DNA of 64,000 bases from Methanothrix sp. (GCA_029907715.1 JARYLI010000002.1:209838-273837), one strand, 5' to 3'; counted from the stretch's first letter, positions 25,379 through 34,980 are shown. Numbers and translations are program-made. Notes: generated from the sequence alone by a model not told the origin.

Positions 25379-26494
25379 ATGAGCAAGGTAACTGTGAGCC
25401 TTATAAAGGCTGATGTGGGCGGATGGCCCGGGCATGCCTCCGTGCATCCAGCGCTGATCGAGAGGGCTGAGGAGGTTTTATCAGAGGCCAAATCCGCAGG
25501 CACGCTCATAGACTTCAAGGTCATGGCATGTGGAGACGATCTCGAGCTTCTGATGACACACAGGCTCGGGACCGATGAGGCGGAGATCCATGCGATCGCC
25601 TGGGAGACTTTCGAGAAGGCGACAGCAGAGGCGAAGAGCCTGAAGCTCTACGGCGCTGGGCAGGACCTGCTCTGCGATGCGTTCTCCGGCAACGTCCGCG
25701 GGATGGGGCCCGGTGTTGCTGAGATGCAGTTCACGGAGCGCGGCGCGGAACCTCTGGTCGCGTTCATGATGGACAAGACCGAGCCCGGAGCGTTCAACCT
25801 TCCCATCTTCAGGATGTTTGCGGACCCCTTCAACACGGCAGGTCTTGTCATAGATCCAACGCTCCACCACGGCTTCATCTTCGAGATATGGGATATAATA
25901 GATCACAAGAAGGTGTTCATGTCCAGCCCCGAGGAGATGTACGACATCCTGGCGCTCATCGGGGCGAAGAGCCGGTATGTCATAAAGAGGGTATACCCCA
26001 AGCCCGGGGGCAAGCTCCCATCTGAGGAGCCCGTCGCGGTGGTGAGCACCGAGAAGCTGTACCAGACCGCGGGAACATACGTCGGAAAGGACGACCCGGT
26101 CGCGCTCGTTAGGGCACAGTCCGGGCTTCCTGCACTCGGAGAAGTTCTGGAGCCGTTTGCCCTGGGCCATCTCGTCTCGGGATGGATGCGCGGCTCCCAC
26201 AACGGCCCGCTGATGCCCTGCGCCTTCGAAGATGCTCATCCAACAAGATTCGACGGCCCGCCGCGGGTGATCGCAGCTGGATTCCAGCTCTGCAACGGGC
26301 TTCTCATAGGGCCTGTGGATCTCTTCGCGGATGTCGCCTTTGATCTCACCAGGATGAGAGTGCTGGAGATCACCGACTATATGAGGGCGCACGGGCCGTT
26401 TGAGCCTCACAGGCTGCCGCTTGAGGAGATGGAGTACACGACGCTCCCCCACGTGATGAAGAGGCTCGCGGAGAGGTTCGAGCCTGCGGAGTGA
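25379..26494 (+). CDS. Fructose-1,6-bisphosphate aldolase/phosphatase
   Basis: A 371-residue bifunctional gluconeogenic enzyme of archaea: KVTVSLIKADVGGWPGH at the N-terminus (catalytic Asp and His metal ligands), LIDFKVMACGDDLELLMTH, GNVRGMGPGVAEM, LHHGFIFEIWD and GSHNGPLMPC. It condenses triose phosphates and dephosphorylates the FBP formed, making gluconeogenesis one-way. The ATG at 25379 was chosen for the family N-terminus and the GGTGCTGATC before it. An AT-rich TTTTTTATG element about 35 bases upstream could be the promoter. Confidence 0.94.
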   Translation: MSKVTVSLIKADVGGWPGHASVHPALIERAEEVLSEAKSAGTLIDFKVMACGDDLELLMTHRLGTDEAEIHAIAWETFEKATAEAKSLKLYGAGQDLLCDAFSGNVRGMGPGVAEMQFTERGAEPLVAFMMDKTEPGAFNLPIFRMFADPFNTAGLVIDPTLHHGFIFEIWDIIDHKKVFMSSPEEMYDILALIGAKSRYVIKRVYPKPGGKLPSEEPVAVVSTEKLYQTAGTYVGKDDPVALVRAQSGLPALGEVLEPFALGHLVSGWMRGSHNGPLMPCAFEDAHPTRFDGPPRVIAAGFQLCNGLLIGPVDLFADVAFDLTRMRVLEITDYMRAHGPFEPHRLPLEEMEYTTLPHVMKRLAERFEPAE

Positions 26495-26545
26495 TGTCGA
26501 TCACAGTTGGCATCTCTCCCAGTGCATTTTCTTCAGGAGATGTAA

Positions 26546-27160
26546 ATGAAAAAGAGTTTGAAGGAATGTTTCGATGAGATGGGGCCTGAGCAGAGGCTTG
26601 AGTATGTAATAAGCAATCTGCGAAGCCTTCCGGATGAGCTTGTTGATCCTGCGATAGATCTCCTGCTGAGGGCAAATGAGATTGAATATGCTGTGGTGCT
26701 GTGCAGGGAGCACGGCATGATCCAGAGGGCGGTTGATATTCTGGTGGATGCTGGAGACTACCTCTGGGCAGCCCAGATCACGAAGAGCGCAGGATTCCCC
26801 GAGGAGGCGGATCGGCTGCTGCGCAGCGGCCTTGAGTACTACATATCTATGGAGATGTACGGAAGGGCGATAAGCGCAGCCACTGCCCTGAAACTGCCTC
26901 CGGATCAGATAGACGCCCTCTACAGGGAGGGCATCGCATTCGAGAGCAAGAGCCTGGATCTGGGCAGGGCACATGCAGCTCTGGAGAGCCTGATGTCTGC
27001 GGTTGCGATGCTGGAGATGGACGAGGGGATGAAGAGGGATCTCATGGATGCTATACAGGATGAGCTTGACAGGGAGCGCAGCTCAGCCACCCCCCCTCCC
27101 GCGACCAGATCCAGGACTCAGAGAAAAGAGGACGATATCGATGGTGGCCGGTTCTGCTGA
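26546..27160 (+). CDS. Helical-repeat protein of unknown function
   Basis: A 204-residue protein, not recognised at family level. Residues 1-150 are a string of amphipathic helices of about 30 residues (AIDLLLRANEIEYAVVLCRE; RAVDILVDAGDYLWAAQITK; GLEYYISMEMYGRAISAATA), an alpha-solenoid or TPR-like pattern. The last 30 residues are a polar Pro/Arg/Ser-rich tail. AGGAGATGTAA precedes the ATG. It could be a scaffold; no catalytic motif is seen. Confidence 0.72.
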   Translation: MKKSLKECFDEMGPEQRLEYVISNLRSLPDELVDPAIDLLLRANEIEYAVVLCREHGMIQRAVDILVDAGDYLWAAQITKSAGFPEEADRLLRSGLEYYISMEMYGRAISAATALKLPPDQIDALYREGIAFESKSLDLGRAHAALESLMSAVAMLEMDEGMKRDLMDAIQDELDRERSSATPPPATRSRTQRKEDDIDGGRFC

Positions 27161-27270
27161 CGGTCTACGCAGCGGTTAGCGACATGCACACCCCCACTGG
27201 AGTTCTGTATGCCCGGCCAGAGCGGTGGCGGTCCCGGCTCGCAGATCTGAAATCCCAGACGATCCACATT

Positions 27271-29181
27271 TCAGGTTGATTTTACAACAATGACCGTCAG
27301 GCCGTACCTCTTCGGGACCGCACGCTCTATACTGTCTGCTATCTCTGATGCGCTATTCGCTCTGGAGCTGCGGACCACTCCTATGAGATGCTCCAGGCCG
27401 AAGCCCTGCGCCTCGATCATGCCCTCCGAGTATATCACCAGAACATCCCCATCTGAGATGGATCGCCGCTCATACCCGATATCGAGATCATCCCTGATCG
27501 CCATGGATATCCCATCGCCACAGAGCGTATCCACAGATCCGTCCTGTCCCACCAGAAACGGCGGGGCATGTCCTGCATTCGAGTAAACCATCTCTTTCGA
27601 GTTTTGGTCGAGAACTGCGTAGAAGCAGGAGATCGGGGCGGATGAGCTCTTTGCCAGGATGCCATTCGCACGCTTTATCGCATCATCCGGATGCGGAGAC
27701 GAGAGCGCTCTGATAACCGCCCTGGCGGTGGCAGCGAGGACAGCAGAGTCCAGCAAATCTCCACCCGCCCTGCCCATGCACAGAGCGACCTTCCCATGCT
27801 GGATCTCCAGGATGTCGTGGAATGTGCCACCTATCGATATCTGGCGAACGCAGATATCATATCCCTCGATCAGGGGCAGAGATTCTGCGGAGAGGAAGCG
27901 ATCGAATGTTTTCAGCACAGAACTCTCCTTATCCTGAGATCCCCTTTCATACCCCTCGGCCCTGGTCCTGTCGACGATAGCCCTGAGAGATTTGCGCATG
28001 GATTCCACAGATTCCGCGATACCCTCAAGATCGCAGTCTGCAGGCAGGCGCTTGTCCAAGTCGCCCTCACCGATGCGCCTCAGAGTCTCGGATATGCACC
28101 CCACAGATCTTCTGAACTGCCTGCGGAGAGTTATTCCTATCAATCCGAATACCGCGCCGGAGATGAGCATAAGGAGCAGACCTCTGGAGAGTATCGTAGC
28201 TGCGCAGCTGCGCATGAGTTCCGCAGATCTCTGGCTGATGGAGTTCAAGCTGCTCTCCATGAGGCTGAGAGGCACCATCATCTTCTCGGAGGGGTATGCA
28301 ACAACAACAGTCCAGCCGACGCTCTTCACGGGCGAATAAACCACAAACCAGCCCCGGCCATCTATCGTGAGAAAATCGGATCCGCTCTTGCCCTTCGAGA
28401 TGCGATCGCCGAGCTCTGCGAATGCAGAGATGTTGGATCCGTAGAGGTTCCCGGAGAGGAGAAGATTGTCCCAGGGAGAGTCCCCCCTCCTCACCTTCGG
28501 CATCATCACAAGATCGCCGGTTCTGTTCACTATGAATGGATAACCGCTGCCTCTCAGCCCTGAGAGATCTGCATAGATATCTGACAGAGATACCTCTGAT
28601 GCAGCAACGCAGTAGAGCGTGATGTTACGGTAAGCAGGCGCTGCGCATATCAGGTGCATATCATCTCCAGGGATCCACACTGTTCCTCCGGCAGCCTGTG
28701 CTGCGGTGTACCATCTCAATGAACTGATCTCAGATGCATTCCTTGCAGTCCTCCTGATACCGTCCGCCTCAGGCCATGTGGCGAGCCTCCCATCAGCGGT
28801 AGCCAGGTATATGTGCTCTATCGCGCTGTTTCTCTTTATCGCTCTTCTCAGGGTCAGTGACAGGGAGCTGTTCGGATCTGCCACTCGATCGATGTCCGAG
28901 ATTCCGGATGCGAGATAGTCTGCCACGAACTGGTTGCTCTCTGCGATCCTTCTGAAGAACTCCTCGTACTGCAGCGCCTTGGAGGTGACAATGATCTCCT
29001 GATCTGTTGCTCCTGAGGAGTAGTTTATCGCGGTGCTGTTGATATCGCCGAGCTGCGCCTGGATCGATCCCGATATCCGGCTGACCTCCGTGCTGAAAAG
29101 CAGCCCCATAATCGCTGCAGGTACCACTGCTGCAATCACCACGAGAGCGATCAGAGTCGAAGATACAGGCGGTCTCATCAT
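27271..29181 (-). CDS. Cache-HAMP-SpoIIE-like protein with degenerate phosphatase site
   Basis: A 636-residue membrane protein. It has TM1 at about 9-30, an extracellular dCache-like sensor (about 35-300, with RWYTAAQAAGG and GRGWFVVYSPVKSVGWTV), TM2 at about 333-352, a HAMP-like linker and a C-terminal PP2C/SpoIIE domain. The fold motifs are there (IGGTFHDILEI, YSNAGHAPPFLV, LVIYSEGMIEA) but the metal-binding acids are replaced: GGD to GGT (453), GDV to GRA (471), TDG to SEG (586) and DDxT to YGLT (626-627). It may be a sensor that binds a partner rather than dephosphorylating it. Confidence 0.88.
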   Translation of the reverse strand: MMRPPVSSTLIALVVIAAVVPAAIMGLLFSTEVSRISGSIQAQLGDINSTAINYSSGATDQEIIVTSKALQYEEFFRRIAESNQFVADYLASGISDIDRVADPNSSLSLTLRRAIKRNSAIEHIYLATADGRLATWPEADGIRRTARNASEISSLRWYTAAQAAGGTVWIPGDDMHLICAAPAYRNITLYCVAASEVSLSDIYADLSGLRGSGYPFIVNRTGDLVMMPKVRRGDSPWDNLLLSGNLYGSNISAFAELGDRISKGKSGSDFLTIDGRGWFVVYSPVKSVGWTVVVAYPSEKMMVPLSLMESSLNSISQRSAELMRSCAATILSRGLLLMLISGAVFGLIGITLRRQFRRSVGCISETLRRIGEGDLDKRLPADCDLEGIAESVESMRKSLRAIVDRTRAEGYERGSQDKESSVLKTFDRFLSAESLPLIEGYDICVRQISIGGTFHDILEIQHGKVALCMGRAGGDLLDSAVLAATARAVIRALSSPHPDDAIKRANGILAKSSSAPISCFYAVLDQNSKEMVYSNAGHAPPFLVGQDGSVDTLCGDGISMAIRDDLDIGYERRSISDGDVLVIYSEGMIEAQGFGLEHLIGVVRSSRANSASEIADSIERAVPKRYGLTVIVVKST

Positions 29182-29542
29182 ACTTCACGGTTCATTTTTG
29201 CTGCACAGCCTGGCGCGCTTACAATCTCTGTAAATCCTTTCCTATAAACCACTTTTCAGGCCAGATGGTGGAGTGGCAGTGCGCTGAATTGTTTGAGTCT
29301 CATTCAGCTGATGGCAGGCGCTCATCCATTGACCGCGGCTGTTCTTCCATTCCCGAAGAGCGAATCTGGCTGGCATGCGCTTTCAGACACAAAAGAGCGA
29401 ACAACTGAGAGCGAGTGGGCTCATCAACAACTTCATCGATGTCCAAAAGCCCGGCCTGGATCTCTGATGATTCGCGGATGTGCACTCCCGTGAGTGATGC
29501 GGGCGCATCTGGTGGCGCGTCTATCCAGAAGAGCTTTTCTCC
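29182..29542. other. Intergenic region with a possible decayed repeat
   Basis: A 361-base gap without a gene I can support. Bases 29319-29399 (CGCTCATCCATTGAC ... CCCGAAGAGCGA ... AAAAGAGCG) keep the landmarks of repeat family 1 in the right order but shortened and heavily diverged, so this may be an old copy. The right end of the minus-strand sensor gene's promoter also lies here. Confidence 0.4.
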
Positions 29543-29923
29543 TCACACCCCTCCCCTGATCCGGATGCATTGCCAGGCATGCGACCTGCGCTGCATGTCT
29601 CTCCGGCATTCAGGGCAGAGATCGAGCCAGTTCTTGTGCATCTCAGGGAAACAGGATGCCACATGATCGATCTCCCGCTCCGTGGCGAAGGGCTCTCCAC
29701 AGACGCTGCACCGTCTCATCCTGAAGGTGAGCGTGATGATCTCAGCTGCGATGCCCGCTGATATCGCAGCTGCCGGGCATGCCTCGATCAGCCTCTCTGT
29801 CAGGGTGTCGTCATGTGAACGAAACGTTATGCTCCGAATTCCTGCATTCTCTGATATGGATATGCTTTCTGATATCGCCGAGCACGCACGGCAGCCGATG
29901 CATCTCCTCTCATCTACCTTCAT
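29543..29923 (-). CDS. Ferredoxin-like protein with zinc ribbon
   Basis: A 126-residue protein. The N-terminal cluster motif RRCIGCRACSAIS with a later EACPAAAI could hold one 4Fe-4S cluster. The C-terminal half is a zinc ribbon (RCSVCGEPF ... LCPECRRDMQRR) reminiscent of HycF-type subunits. The ATG at 29923 has GAGGTGATC just before it and overlaps the end of the preceding Fe-S gene by seven bases. It is the last gene of the cooS-cooF-fdhA operon and probably an electron carrier or assembly part of it. Confidence 0.78.
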   Translation of the reverse strand: MKVDERRCIGCRACSAISESISISENAGIRSITFRSHDDTLTERLIEACPAAAISAGIAAEIITLTFRMRRCSVCGEPFATEREIDHVASCFPEMHKNWLDLCPECRRDMQRRSHAWQCIRIRGGV

Positions 29924-29928
29924 GTGGA

Positions 29929-30360
29929 TCACCTCAGCCTGGCTGCAAGAACGCCTGCAGCCCTCGCTCTGGTGGATCTGGTTATCGCATCAACATCTCC
30001 ACGCACAAGAGCCTCTGTTGGGCATGTCATGACGCAGACCGGCGTGCCACTGCAGAGATCGCATCTCTTTATCTCAGACCCGAGCTCTATCGCTCCGAAG
30101 GGGCACGCAACGGCGCACAGACCACAGAGTGTGCAGAGATCCGGATTGAACACAACCATCTCACCATCAATCCGCAGGGAGTCGGTGTGGCAGACAGCAA
30201 CACATGGCGCTGCGTCACACTGGTGGCAGTATACGGGCACAGCTGCCAGATCGTCCACAACGCCCACAGATATCCGCGGATGACCGTGCTCCCTCTCGCA
30301 CGCGACCTCGCATGAGCGGCAGCCGATGCACCTCTCCGGGTCAAGGTATATCCTGGTCAT
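29929..30360 (-). CDS. Four-cluster-type 4Fe-4S protein (HycB/HydN-like)
   Basis: A 143-residue electron-transfer subunit. Four cysteine motifs occur in order: CIGCRSCEVACE, CHQCDAAPCVAVC, CTLCGLCAVACP and CDLCSGTPVCVMTCP, the pattern of DMSO-reductase-family beta subunits. It overlaps the formate dehydrogenase-like gene by one base (TGATG), so the two are very likely partner subunits. A conserved basic/arginine-rich tail ends the protein. There is no signal peptide, so the complex should be cytoplasmic. Confidence 0.9.
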   Translation of the reverse strand: MTRIYLDPERCIGCRSCEVACEREHGHPRISVGVVDDLAAVPVYCHQCDAAPCVAVCHTDSLRIDGEMVVFNPDLCTLCGLCAVACPFGAIELGSEIKRCDLCSGTPVCVMTCPTEALVRGDVDAITRSTRARAAGVLAARLR

Positions 30361-32354
30361 CAATCAGCCCTCCAGATTCTGCATGCAGCAACCTTGAGCT
30401 CGGGCATCATCGATTTCTCATCAAGAAGCTCTGATGCCACCAGGTTAGTCTCCGGGAAGTGGAAGGGCATGAAGAGAGTCCCGCGCTTCTGTCCTGGGGT
30501 GAGCTTCGCCCGTGCCCGTGCCCTGCCCCATCTCGTCTCGATCATGACGGTATCCCCATCAGCCACGCCGAACCGCACGGCATCGTCGGGATGCACATCT
30601 ACGTGAAGCTCCGGCTCTCGTTTCACAAGCCCTTCACTCCTCATTGTCATCGATCCTGAGTTGTAGTGGAGTACAACACGTCCTGTGATGAGGATCATCG
30701 GGTGCTCTGGGGATGTGCGCTCAGGAGCAGGGTGATGGACTGGGGTGATCCTTGCCCTTCCATCTGGAGTGGAGAACCTCTCCGTATGGAGAACAGGAGT
30801 TCCCGGGTGATCTGGATGCGGGCATGGCCAGATGATCCCGCCGCGCCTTCCTGCATTCATCCTGCATATGCCACCGTATGCAGGAACCGCCTGGTTTATC
30901 TCCGCCAGGACCTCCTCCGGGTCGTGGGGGAGATCGAATCCAAGGCGCGCGGCCACTTCCGAGAGTATCCAGAGATCTGGCCGCGCATCTCCTGGAGGCT
31001 CTCGTGCTCGAGATACCCACTGAACCCTTCGCTCTGTTGATGTGAATGTCCCCTCCTTCTCCGCCCAGGCAGCAGCCGGAAGCACAAGATCTGCAAGCTT
31101 TGCGGTGTCGGTCAGGAATATGTCCTGCACGACCACGAAGCCTCTCTTCAGCCTCTCCCTCCTCCGGGCCACCGCTGGATGAGAGTTCACAATATCCTCG
31201 CCCATCACGTAAAGAAACCTGAGATCGGCATCCGGCATCATATCAGCGGTCAGCCCGCGGCCCAACGGAAGTGATCTCGCATTCCAGAGACGCCTGAGCT
31301 CATCTATCGCCCCGGAATCGTCCACAGATCTCCATCCAGGATAGAAATCGGCCAGGGCCCCCATGTCGCATGCCCCCTGGACGTTGTTCTGCCCGCGGAG
31401 TGGAAGTATGCCGGTGCCGGGTCTTCCAACCTGCCCGCAGATGAGGGCAAGATTAGCGCATGCGGTCACGTTCTCTGTTCCGCATGAGTGCTGGGTGATG
31501 CCCATGCAGTAGACTATTGAAGATGCACCGGCTTTTGCGTACAGCCTCGCGGCTCTGACAATATCTGCGGCACTTAGACCTGTTATTGATGATACCCTTT
31601 CAGGCGTGTAATCGCTGACATCAAGCTCCTCAAATCCCCTGGTCCTCTCCCTTATGAACGACCTGTCCTCCAGCCCCTCGCCGAGTATGACGTTGATCAT
31701 GCCGTTGATGAGCGCGATGTCTGTGCCCGGGTTCAGCTGGAGGTGGAGATCTGCGAGCCATGCGGTTGGCGTAACCCTTGGATCAGCGACGATCACAGCC
31801 GCTCCCCTGTCCTTCGCTCTCAGGATCCACCGGGCAACCACAGGATGGTTCTCAGCCAGGTTTGATCCGATCACAAAGATGCAATCGGACAGCGCGAGAT
31901 CTGATATTGGATTGGTCATCGCAGGGGTTCCGAGCATCCGGCGCAGCGCGATGATAGTCGGAGAGTGGCAGCGTCTTGCGCTGTTGTCGATGCTGTTCGT
32001 TCCCATCAGACGCGCGATCTTCTGGAAAGTGTAGTTCTCCTCGTTGGTGCATTTTGCAGACCCGAGGAATGCGAGGGCCTTCGGACCCTTCTCCCTCAAA
32101 GCCCTCGGCATCTCCTCTGCGACCCTGTCAAGCGCCTCGCTCCAGGATACCCTGATCCAGCCATCTCCAGTTCTCATCATCGGGTACCGCAGCCTCTCCA
32201 CGTGATTCAGGACATCAGGGGCCACGTTCCCCTTCGGGCAGAGAGAGCCCTCATTTACAGGGTGGTCCTGCATGTACTCCACGCCGTTCGGGGTGATGTA
32301 AAACCCGCAACCCACAGCGCAGTAGGGGCATACTGTGGGAGTCCTGGACGTCAT
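30360..32354 (-). CDS. fdhA: Molybdopterin oxidoreductase, formate dehydrogenase alpha-like
   Basis: A 664-residue catalytic subunit. The N-terminal 4Fe-4S motif is CPYCAVGC ... GSLCPKGN, and SARRCHSPTIIAL provides a cysteine where E. coli FdhF has selenocysteine, followed by conserved His-Ser. SDCIFVIGSNLAENHP and PLRGQNNVQGACDMG are also formate-dehydrogenase-type. It would interconvert formate and CO2 at a bis-MGD Mo/W centre. No F420-binding FdhB is adjacent; instead CooF and CooS lie immediately upstream. No Tat signal is present. The ATG follows GGTGATC. Confidence 0.88.
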   Translation of the reverse strand: MTSRTPTVCPYCAVGCGFYITPNGVEYMQDHPVNEGSLCPKGNVAPDVLNHVERLRYPMMRTGDGWIRVSWSEALDRVAEEMPRALREKGPKALAFLGSAKCTNEENYTFQKIARLMGTNSIDNSARRCHSPTIIALRRMLGTPAMTNPISDLALSDCIFVIGSNLAENHPVVARWILRAKDRGAAVIVADPRVTPTAWLADLHLQLNPGTDIALINGMINVILGEGLEDRSFIRERTRGFEELDVSDYTPERVSSITGLSAADIVRAARLYAKAGASSIVYCMGITQHSCGTENVTACANLALICGQVGRPGTGILPLRGQNNVQGACDMGALADFYPGWRSVDDSGAIDELRRLWNARSLPLGRGLTADMMPDADLRFLYVMGEDIVNSHPAVARRRERLKRGFVVVQDIFLTDTAKLADLVLPAAAWAEKEGTFTSTERRVQWVSRAREPPGDARPDLWILSEVAARLGFDLPHDPEEVLAEINQAVPAYGGICRMNAGRRGGIIWPCPHPDHPGTPVLHTERFSTPDGRARITPVHHPAPERTSPEHPMILITGRVVLHYNSGSMTMRSEGLVKREPELHVDVHPDDAVRFGVADGDTVMIETRWGRARARAKLTPGQKRGTLFMPFHFPETNLVASELLDEKSMMPELKVAACRIWRAD

Positions 32355-32359
32355 CCCGA

Positions 32360-32866
32360 TCACCGGCTGCTTGCAGCCACACCCTGCGCGAGCTTGAGGG
32401 CGGATGCGGCTCTTCTCGCTCCGGAGACCTCCTCAACCTCTCCGTAGATCAGAGCGCGTGTGGGGCAGGCAGCGACGCAGGCCGGGATCTCACGATCCGG
32501 ACACCTGTCGCATTTTATCGCAGCACGTGCCCTTCTGTCCCTCCCGATCACGCCGTAGGTGCAGACAGAGGCGCACGTCCAGCACCCGATGCAGAGATCT
32601 CTGTTATGACGCACCACTCCTGTGAGGGAGTCCTGCGTCAGCGCTCCCGTGGGGCAGACTCCAACACATGGCGCATCCTCGCAGTGCCTGCAGAGCATGG
32701 GCACGGCGAGCGAGTGCTCCGGAACGTGCTCCACGTAGAGCCGCTTCTGCGGCATCTCTGATAGTGCTTTGAAGAGATCCCTGCTCTGGGAGTGCTCGAC
32801 AGCGCATGCTATCTCGCATGAGCGGCAGCCCACGCACCTCTCAGGGCGTACAAGTATCTCCTTCAT
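32360..32866 (-). CDS. cooF: CooF-like iron-sulfur protein
   Basis: A 168-residue ferredoxin-like subunit with four cysteine motifs (CVGCRSCEIACA; CRHCEDAPCVGVC; CIGCWTCASVC; CDRCPDREIPACVAACP). In Rhodospirillum and other hosts CooF carries electrons from CooS to its partner enzyme. Its ATG lies three bases after the start of the cooS stop overlap region and its stop is within ten bases of the fdhA start, so cooS, cooF and fdhA form one unit. Confidence 0.9.
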   Translation of the reverse strand: MKEILVRPERCVGCRSCEIACAVEHSQSRDLFKALSEMPQKRLYVEHVPEHSLAVPMLCRHCEDAPCVGVCPTGALTQDSLTGVVRHNRDLCIGCWTCASVCTYGVIGRDRRARAAIKCDRCPDREIPACVAACPTRALIYGEVEEVSGARRAASALKLAQGVAASSR

Positions 32867-32868
32867 GA

Positions 32869-34746
32869 TCACACCTTCAGGCCCAGCGCCTTCCTCTTGC
32901 TCTCAATGTGATCTGTAATGAGTCTGGCTGCCTTGAACGGATCCGGCTCGACCGCAAACGTCGCCCCAACAGCATCGCCGAGGTCCTTTGTCAGGATTCT
33001 CGTGACCACAGGGCTTCCGAGAACAGGCGGAACCGTGCCCAGCACTGTAAACACTCCGGATGCAACAACATATGCCCCAATGCTGACCGCCTTCTCGCTC
33101 ATCCACTCAGGAGCAGCACCCGCAACCGGCAGATCGCTCATGTCCACGCCGAGCCTGTTCGCGATCGCAGCTGCCACCACGAGGATCCTGCTGATGTCAA
33201 CGCATGATCCCATATGGAGAACCGGCGGGATGCCGAGGGACTCGCAGACGCCTCTGAGACCGTCTCCAGCCTCCTTTGCAGCCGCAGGCCTGAGCAGCCC
33301 TGCTTTTGCGCAGGCGATCGCGTTGCATCCTGTGGTTACTACGAGCACGTTGTTCCTGATCAGCTCCCTGACGAGGTTGACGTGACCATGGTCGTGCGGA
33401 ACCTTTGGGTTGTTGCACCCGACGACAGCCGCGATGCCCTTTATGGATCCGTTTACTATCGCATCTATCAGCGGCTGCGGTGTTCCGCCGAGCGCATTGA
33501 GTATCGCCTCAACGCTGAACCCGACCATGCACTCGCTCTTCTCTCTGGGTATGATCACCCTGCTCATGTCCCTGTTCCTGTAGTTCTCGACCGCAGTCCT
33601 CACGATCTCCCTTGCGATCTCTGCTGCCCTCTCCTCGCTGAACTCCATCCTGAGCGCCCCGGGGAACTCTGCCTTTGGAGAGGTCGAGATGAACTTCGTG
33701 TGATAGCACGCGGCGAGGCCGCCGAGCGACGGCATGATGCACTGCACATCAACCACCATGGCATCAACAGCACCTGTGATCACGGCGAGCTCCTGCTGGA
33801 GGAAGTTCCCTGCCACAGGAATACCATGGCGCATCAGCACCTCATTTCCCGTGCAGCATATGCCGGCGACGTTGATCCCCTTCGCACCGAGGCTCTTTGC
33901 AAGCTGGATCATCTCCGGATCTGACGCGGCCTCCACTATCATCTCCGAGAGGATGGGCTCGTGGCCGTGGACTATGATGTTGACCTCATCCTCCTTCAGC
34001 ACGCCCAGGTTTGCCTCTGATTTCCTGGGAGACGGCGTCCCGAAGAGGATATCCTGCACCTCAGTCGCAATCATCGACGCGCCCCAGCCGTCGGCGATGC
34101 CTGTCCTAAGTCCCTGCAGCAGGATGTGAAGCGGTTCATTGTCCACGCCCATATGGGTGCGGTGCATGCACTCCACGATCTCCCTGTCGATGCCCCTGGG
34201 GATTATGCCCAGCCCCTCCCATATCTTCCGGCGCTTCTCAGGGGCTCTGCGGGTGAGCGTCACATACCCCTCCTGCCTTCCGAAATCCGAGAGCATGGCG
34301 TTTGCGAGATCTGCTGCATCCCCACGCTCCTCCCAGCTCGAGATGTTGTACTCAGCTGCAAGCGCTCTCAGCTTGGCCTCATCTTTGATCTTATAGCTGC
34401 TCGCCTTCCCCTCGGCTGCCTCTTTGAACACAATGATTGCATCCCTTGCATGGTCTGCATGCGCTGCAGCACCTGCAGCTATCATCCTCAGGAGATTGCG
34501 CGCCACAATGATGTCAGCTGTCGCCCCACATACTCCCTTATCAGGCCCCTCCCCGAAGGGATCGATCCTGCACGGCCCCATGTTGCAGTTGCGGCAGCAT
34601 ATACCAAGCTGTCCGAATCCGCATTGCGGTTGCTGTTTTTTGAAACGGTCCCAGGCAGTCTCAAGACCAGCCCTGCGGGCCTCGCGCAGCATCCTCGTGG
34701 CGGCCGGATCGATGCTCTCAGTTGCAGGTTTCCTCTCCATAATCAT
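32869..34746 (-). CDS. cooS: Anaerobic carbon monoxide dehydrogenase CooS
   Basis: A 625-residue monofunctional Ni-Fe CODH. The D/B-cluster region CGFGQLGICCRNCNMGPCRI is followed by PFG ... GVCGATADIIVARN, and the C-cluster ligands appear in IVHGHEPILSE, GICCTGNEVLMRHG, VVGCNNPK, TTGCNAIACAKAG and HMGSCVDISR. It oxidises CO to CO2, or the reverse, passing electrons to CooF. It is not the CdhA of the acetyl-CoA decarbonylase complex. AAGGAGGGG precedes ATG 34746. It heads the operon with cooF, an FDH-like enzyme and Fe-S proteins. Confidence 0.94.
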   Translation of the reverse strand: MIMERKPATESIDPAATRMLREARRAGLETAWDRFKKQQPQCGFGQLGICCRNCNMGPCRIDPFGEGPDKGVCGATADIIVARNLLRMIAAGAAAHADHARDAIIVFKEAAEGKASSYKIKDEAKLRALAAEYNISSWEERGDAADLANAMLSDFGRQEGYVTLTRRAPEKRRKIWEGLGIIPRGIDREIVECMHRTHMGVDNEPLHILLQGLRTGIADGWGASMIATEVQDILFGTPSPRKSEANLGVLKEDEVNIIVHGHEPILSEMIVEAASDPEMIQLAKSLGAKGINVAGICCTGNEVLMRHGIPVAGNFLQQELAVITGAVDAMVVDVQCIMPSLGGLAACYHTKFISTSPKAEFPGALRMEFSEERAAEIAREIVRTAVENYRNRDMSRVIIPREKSECMVGFSVEAILNALGGTPQPLIDAIVNGSIKGIAAVVGCNNPKVPHDHGHVNLVRELIRNNVLVVTTGCNAIACAKAGLLRPAAAKEAGDGLRGVCESLGIPPVLHMGSCVDISRILVVAAAIANRLGVDMSDLPVAGAAPEWMSEKAVSIGAYVVASGVFTVLGTVPPVLGSPVVTRILTKDLGDAVGATFAVEPDPFKAARLITDHIESKRKALGLKV

Positions 34747-34980
34747 GCCCCTCCTTTTATCACGGACCCGCAGTGCAGATGCGTGAATGCGTGCGTGTCT
34801 GTGACATACTCCGTTAATCATGGCCCTCATAAAAAACTATCCTTGCTGAGCAATTTTATGACGGATGTTTTTGGTCTGAGCTATTTTTGTGATTTTGCAA
34901 CAAACGGCATCAATTCATGATTATTCACAATTGTTATTGCATCAAAATTGCCACGCTAACACCAGATGCTATCAGCAGCC

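Noticed and set aside
25481..26452. Long minus-strand frame opposite the FBP aldolase/phosphatase gene
   Set aside because: It is a shadow in the high-GC antisense frame of a clearly recognised enzyme gene.
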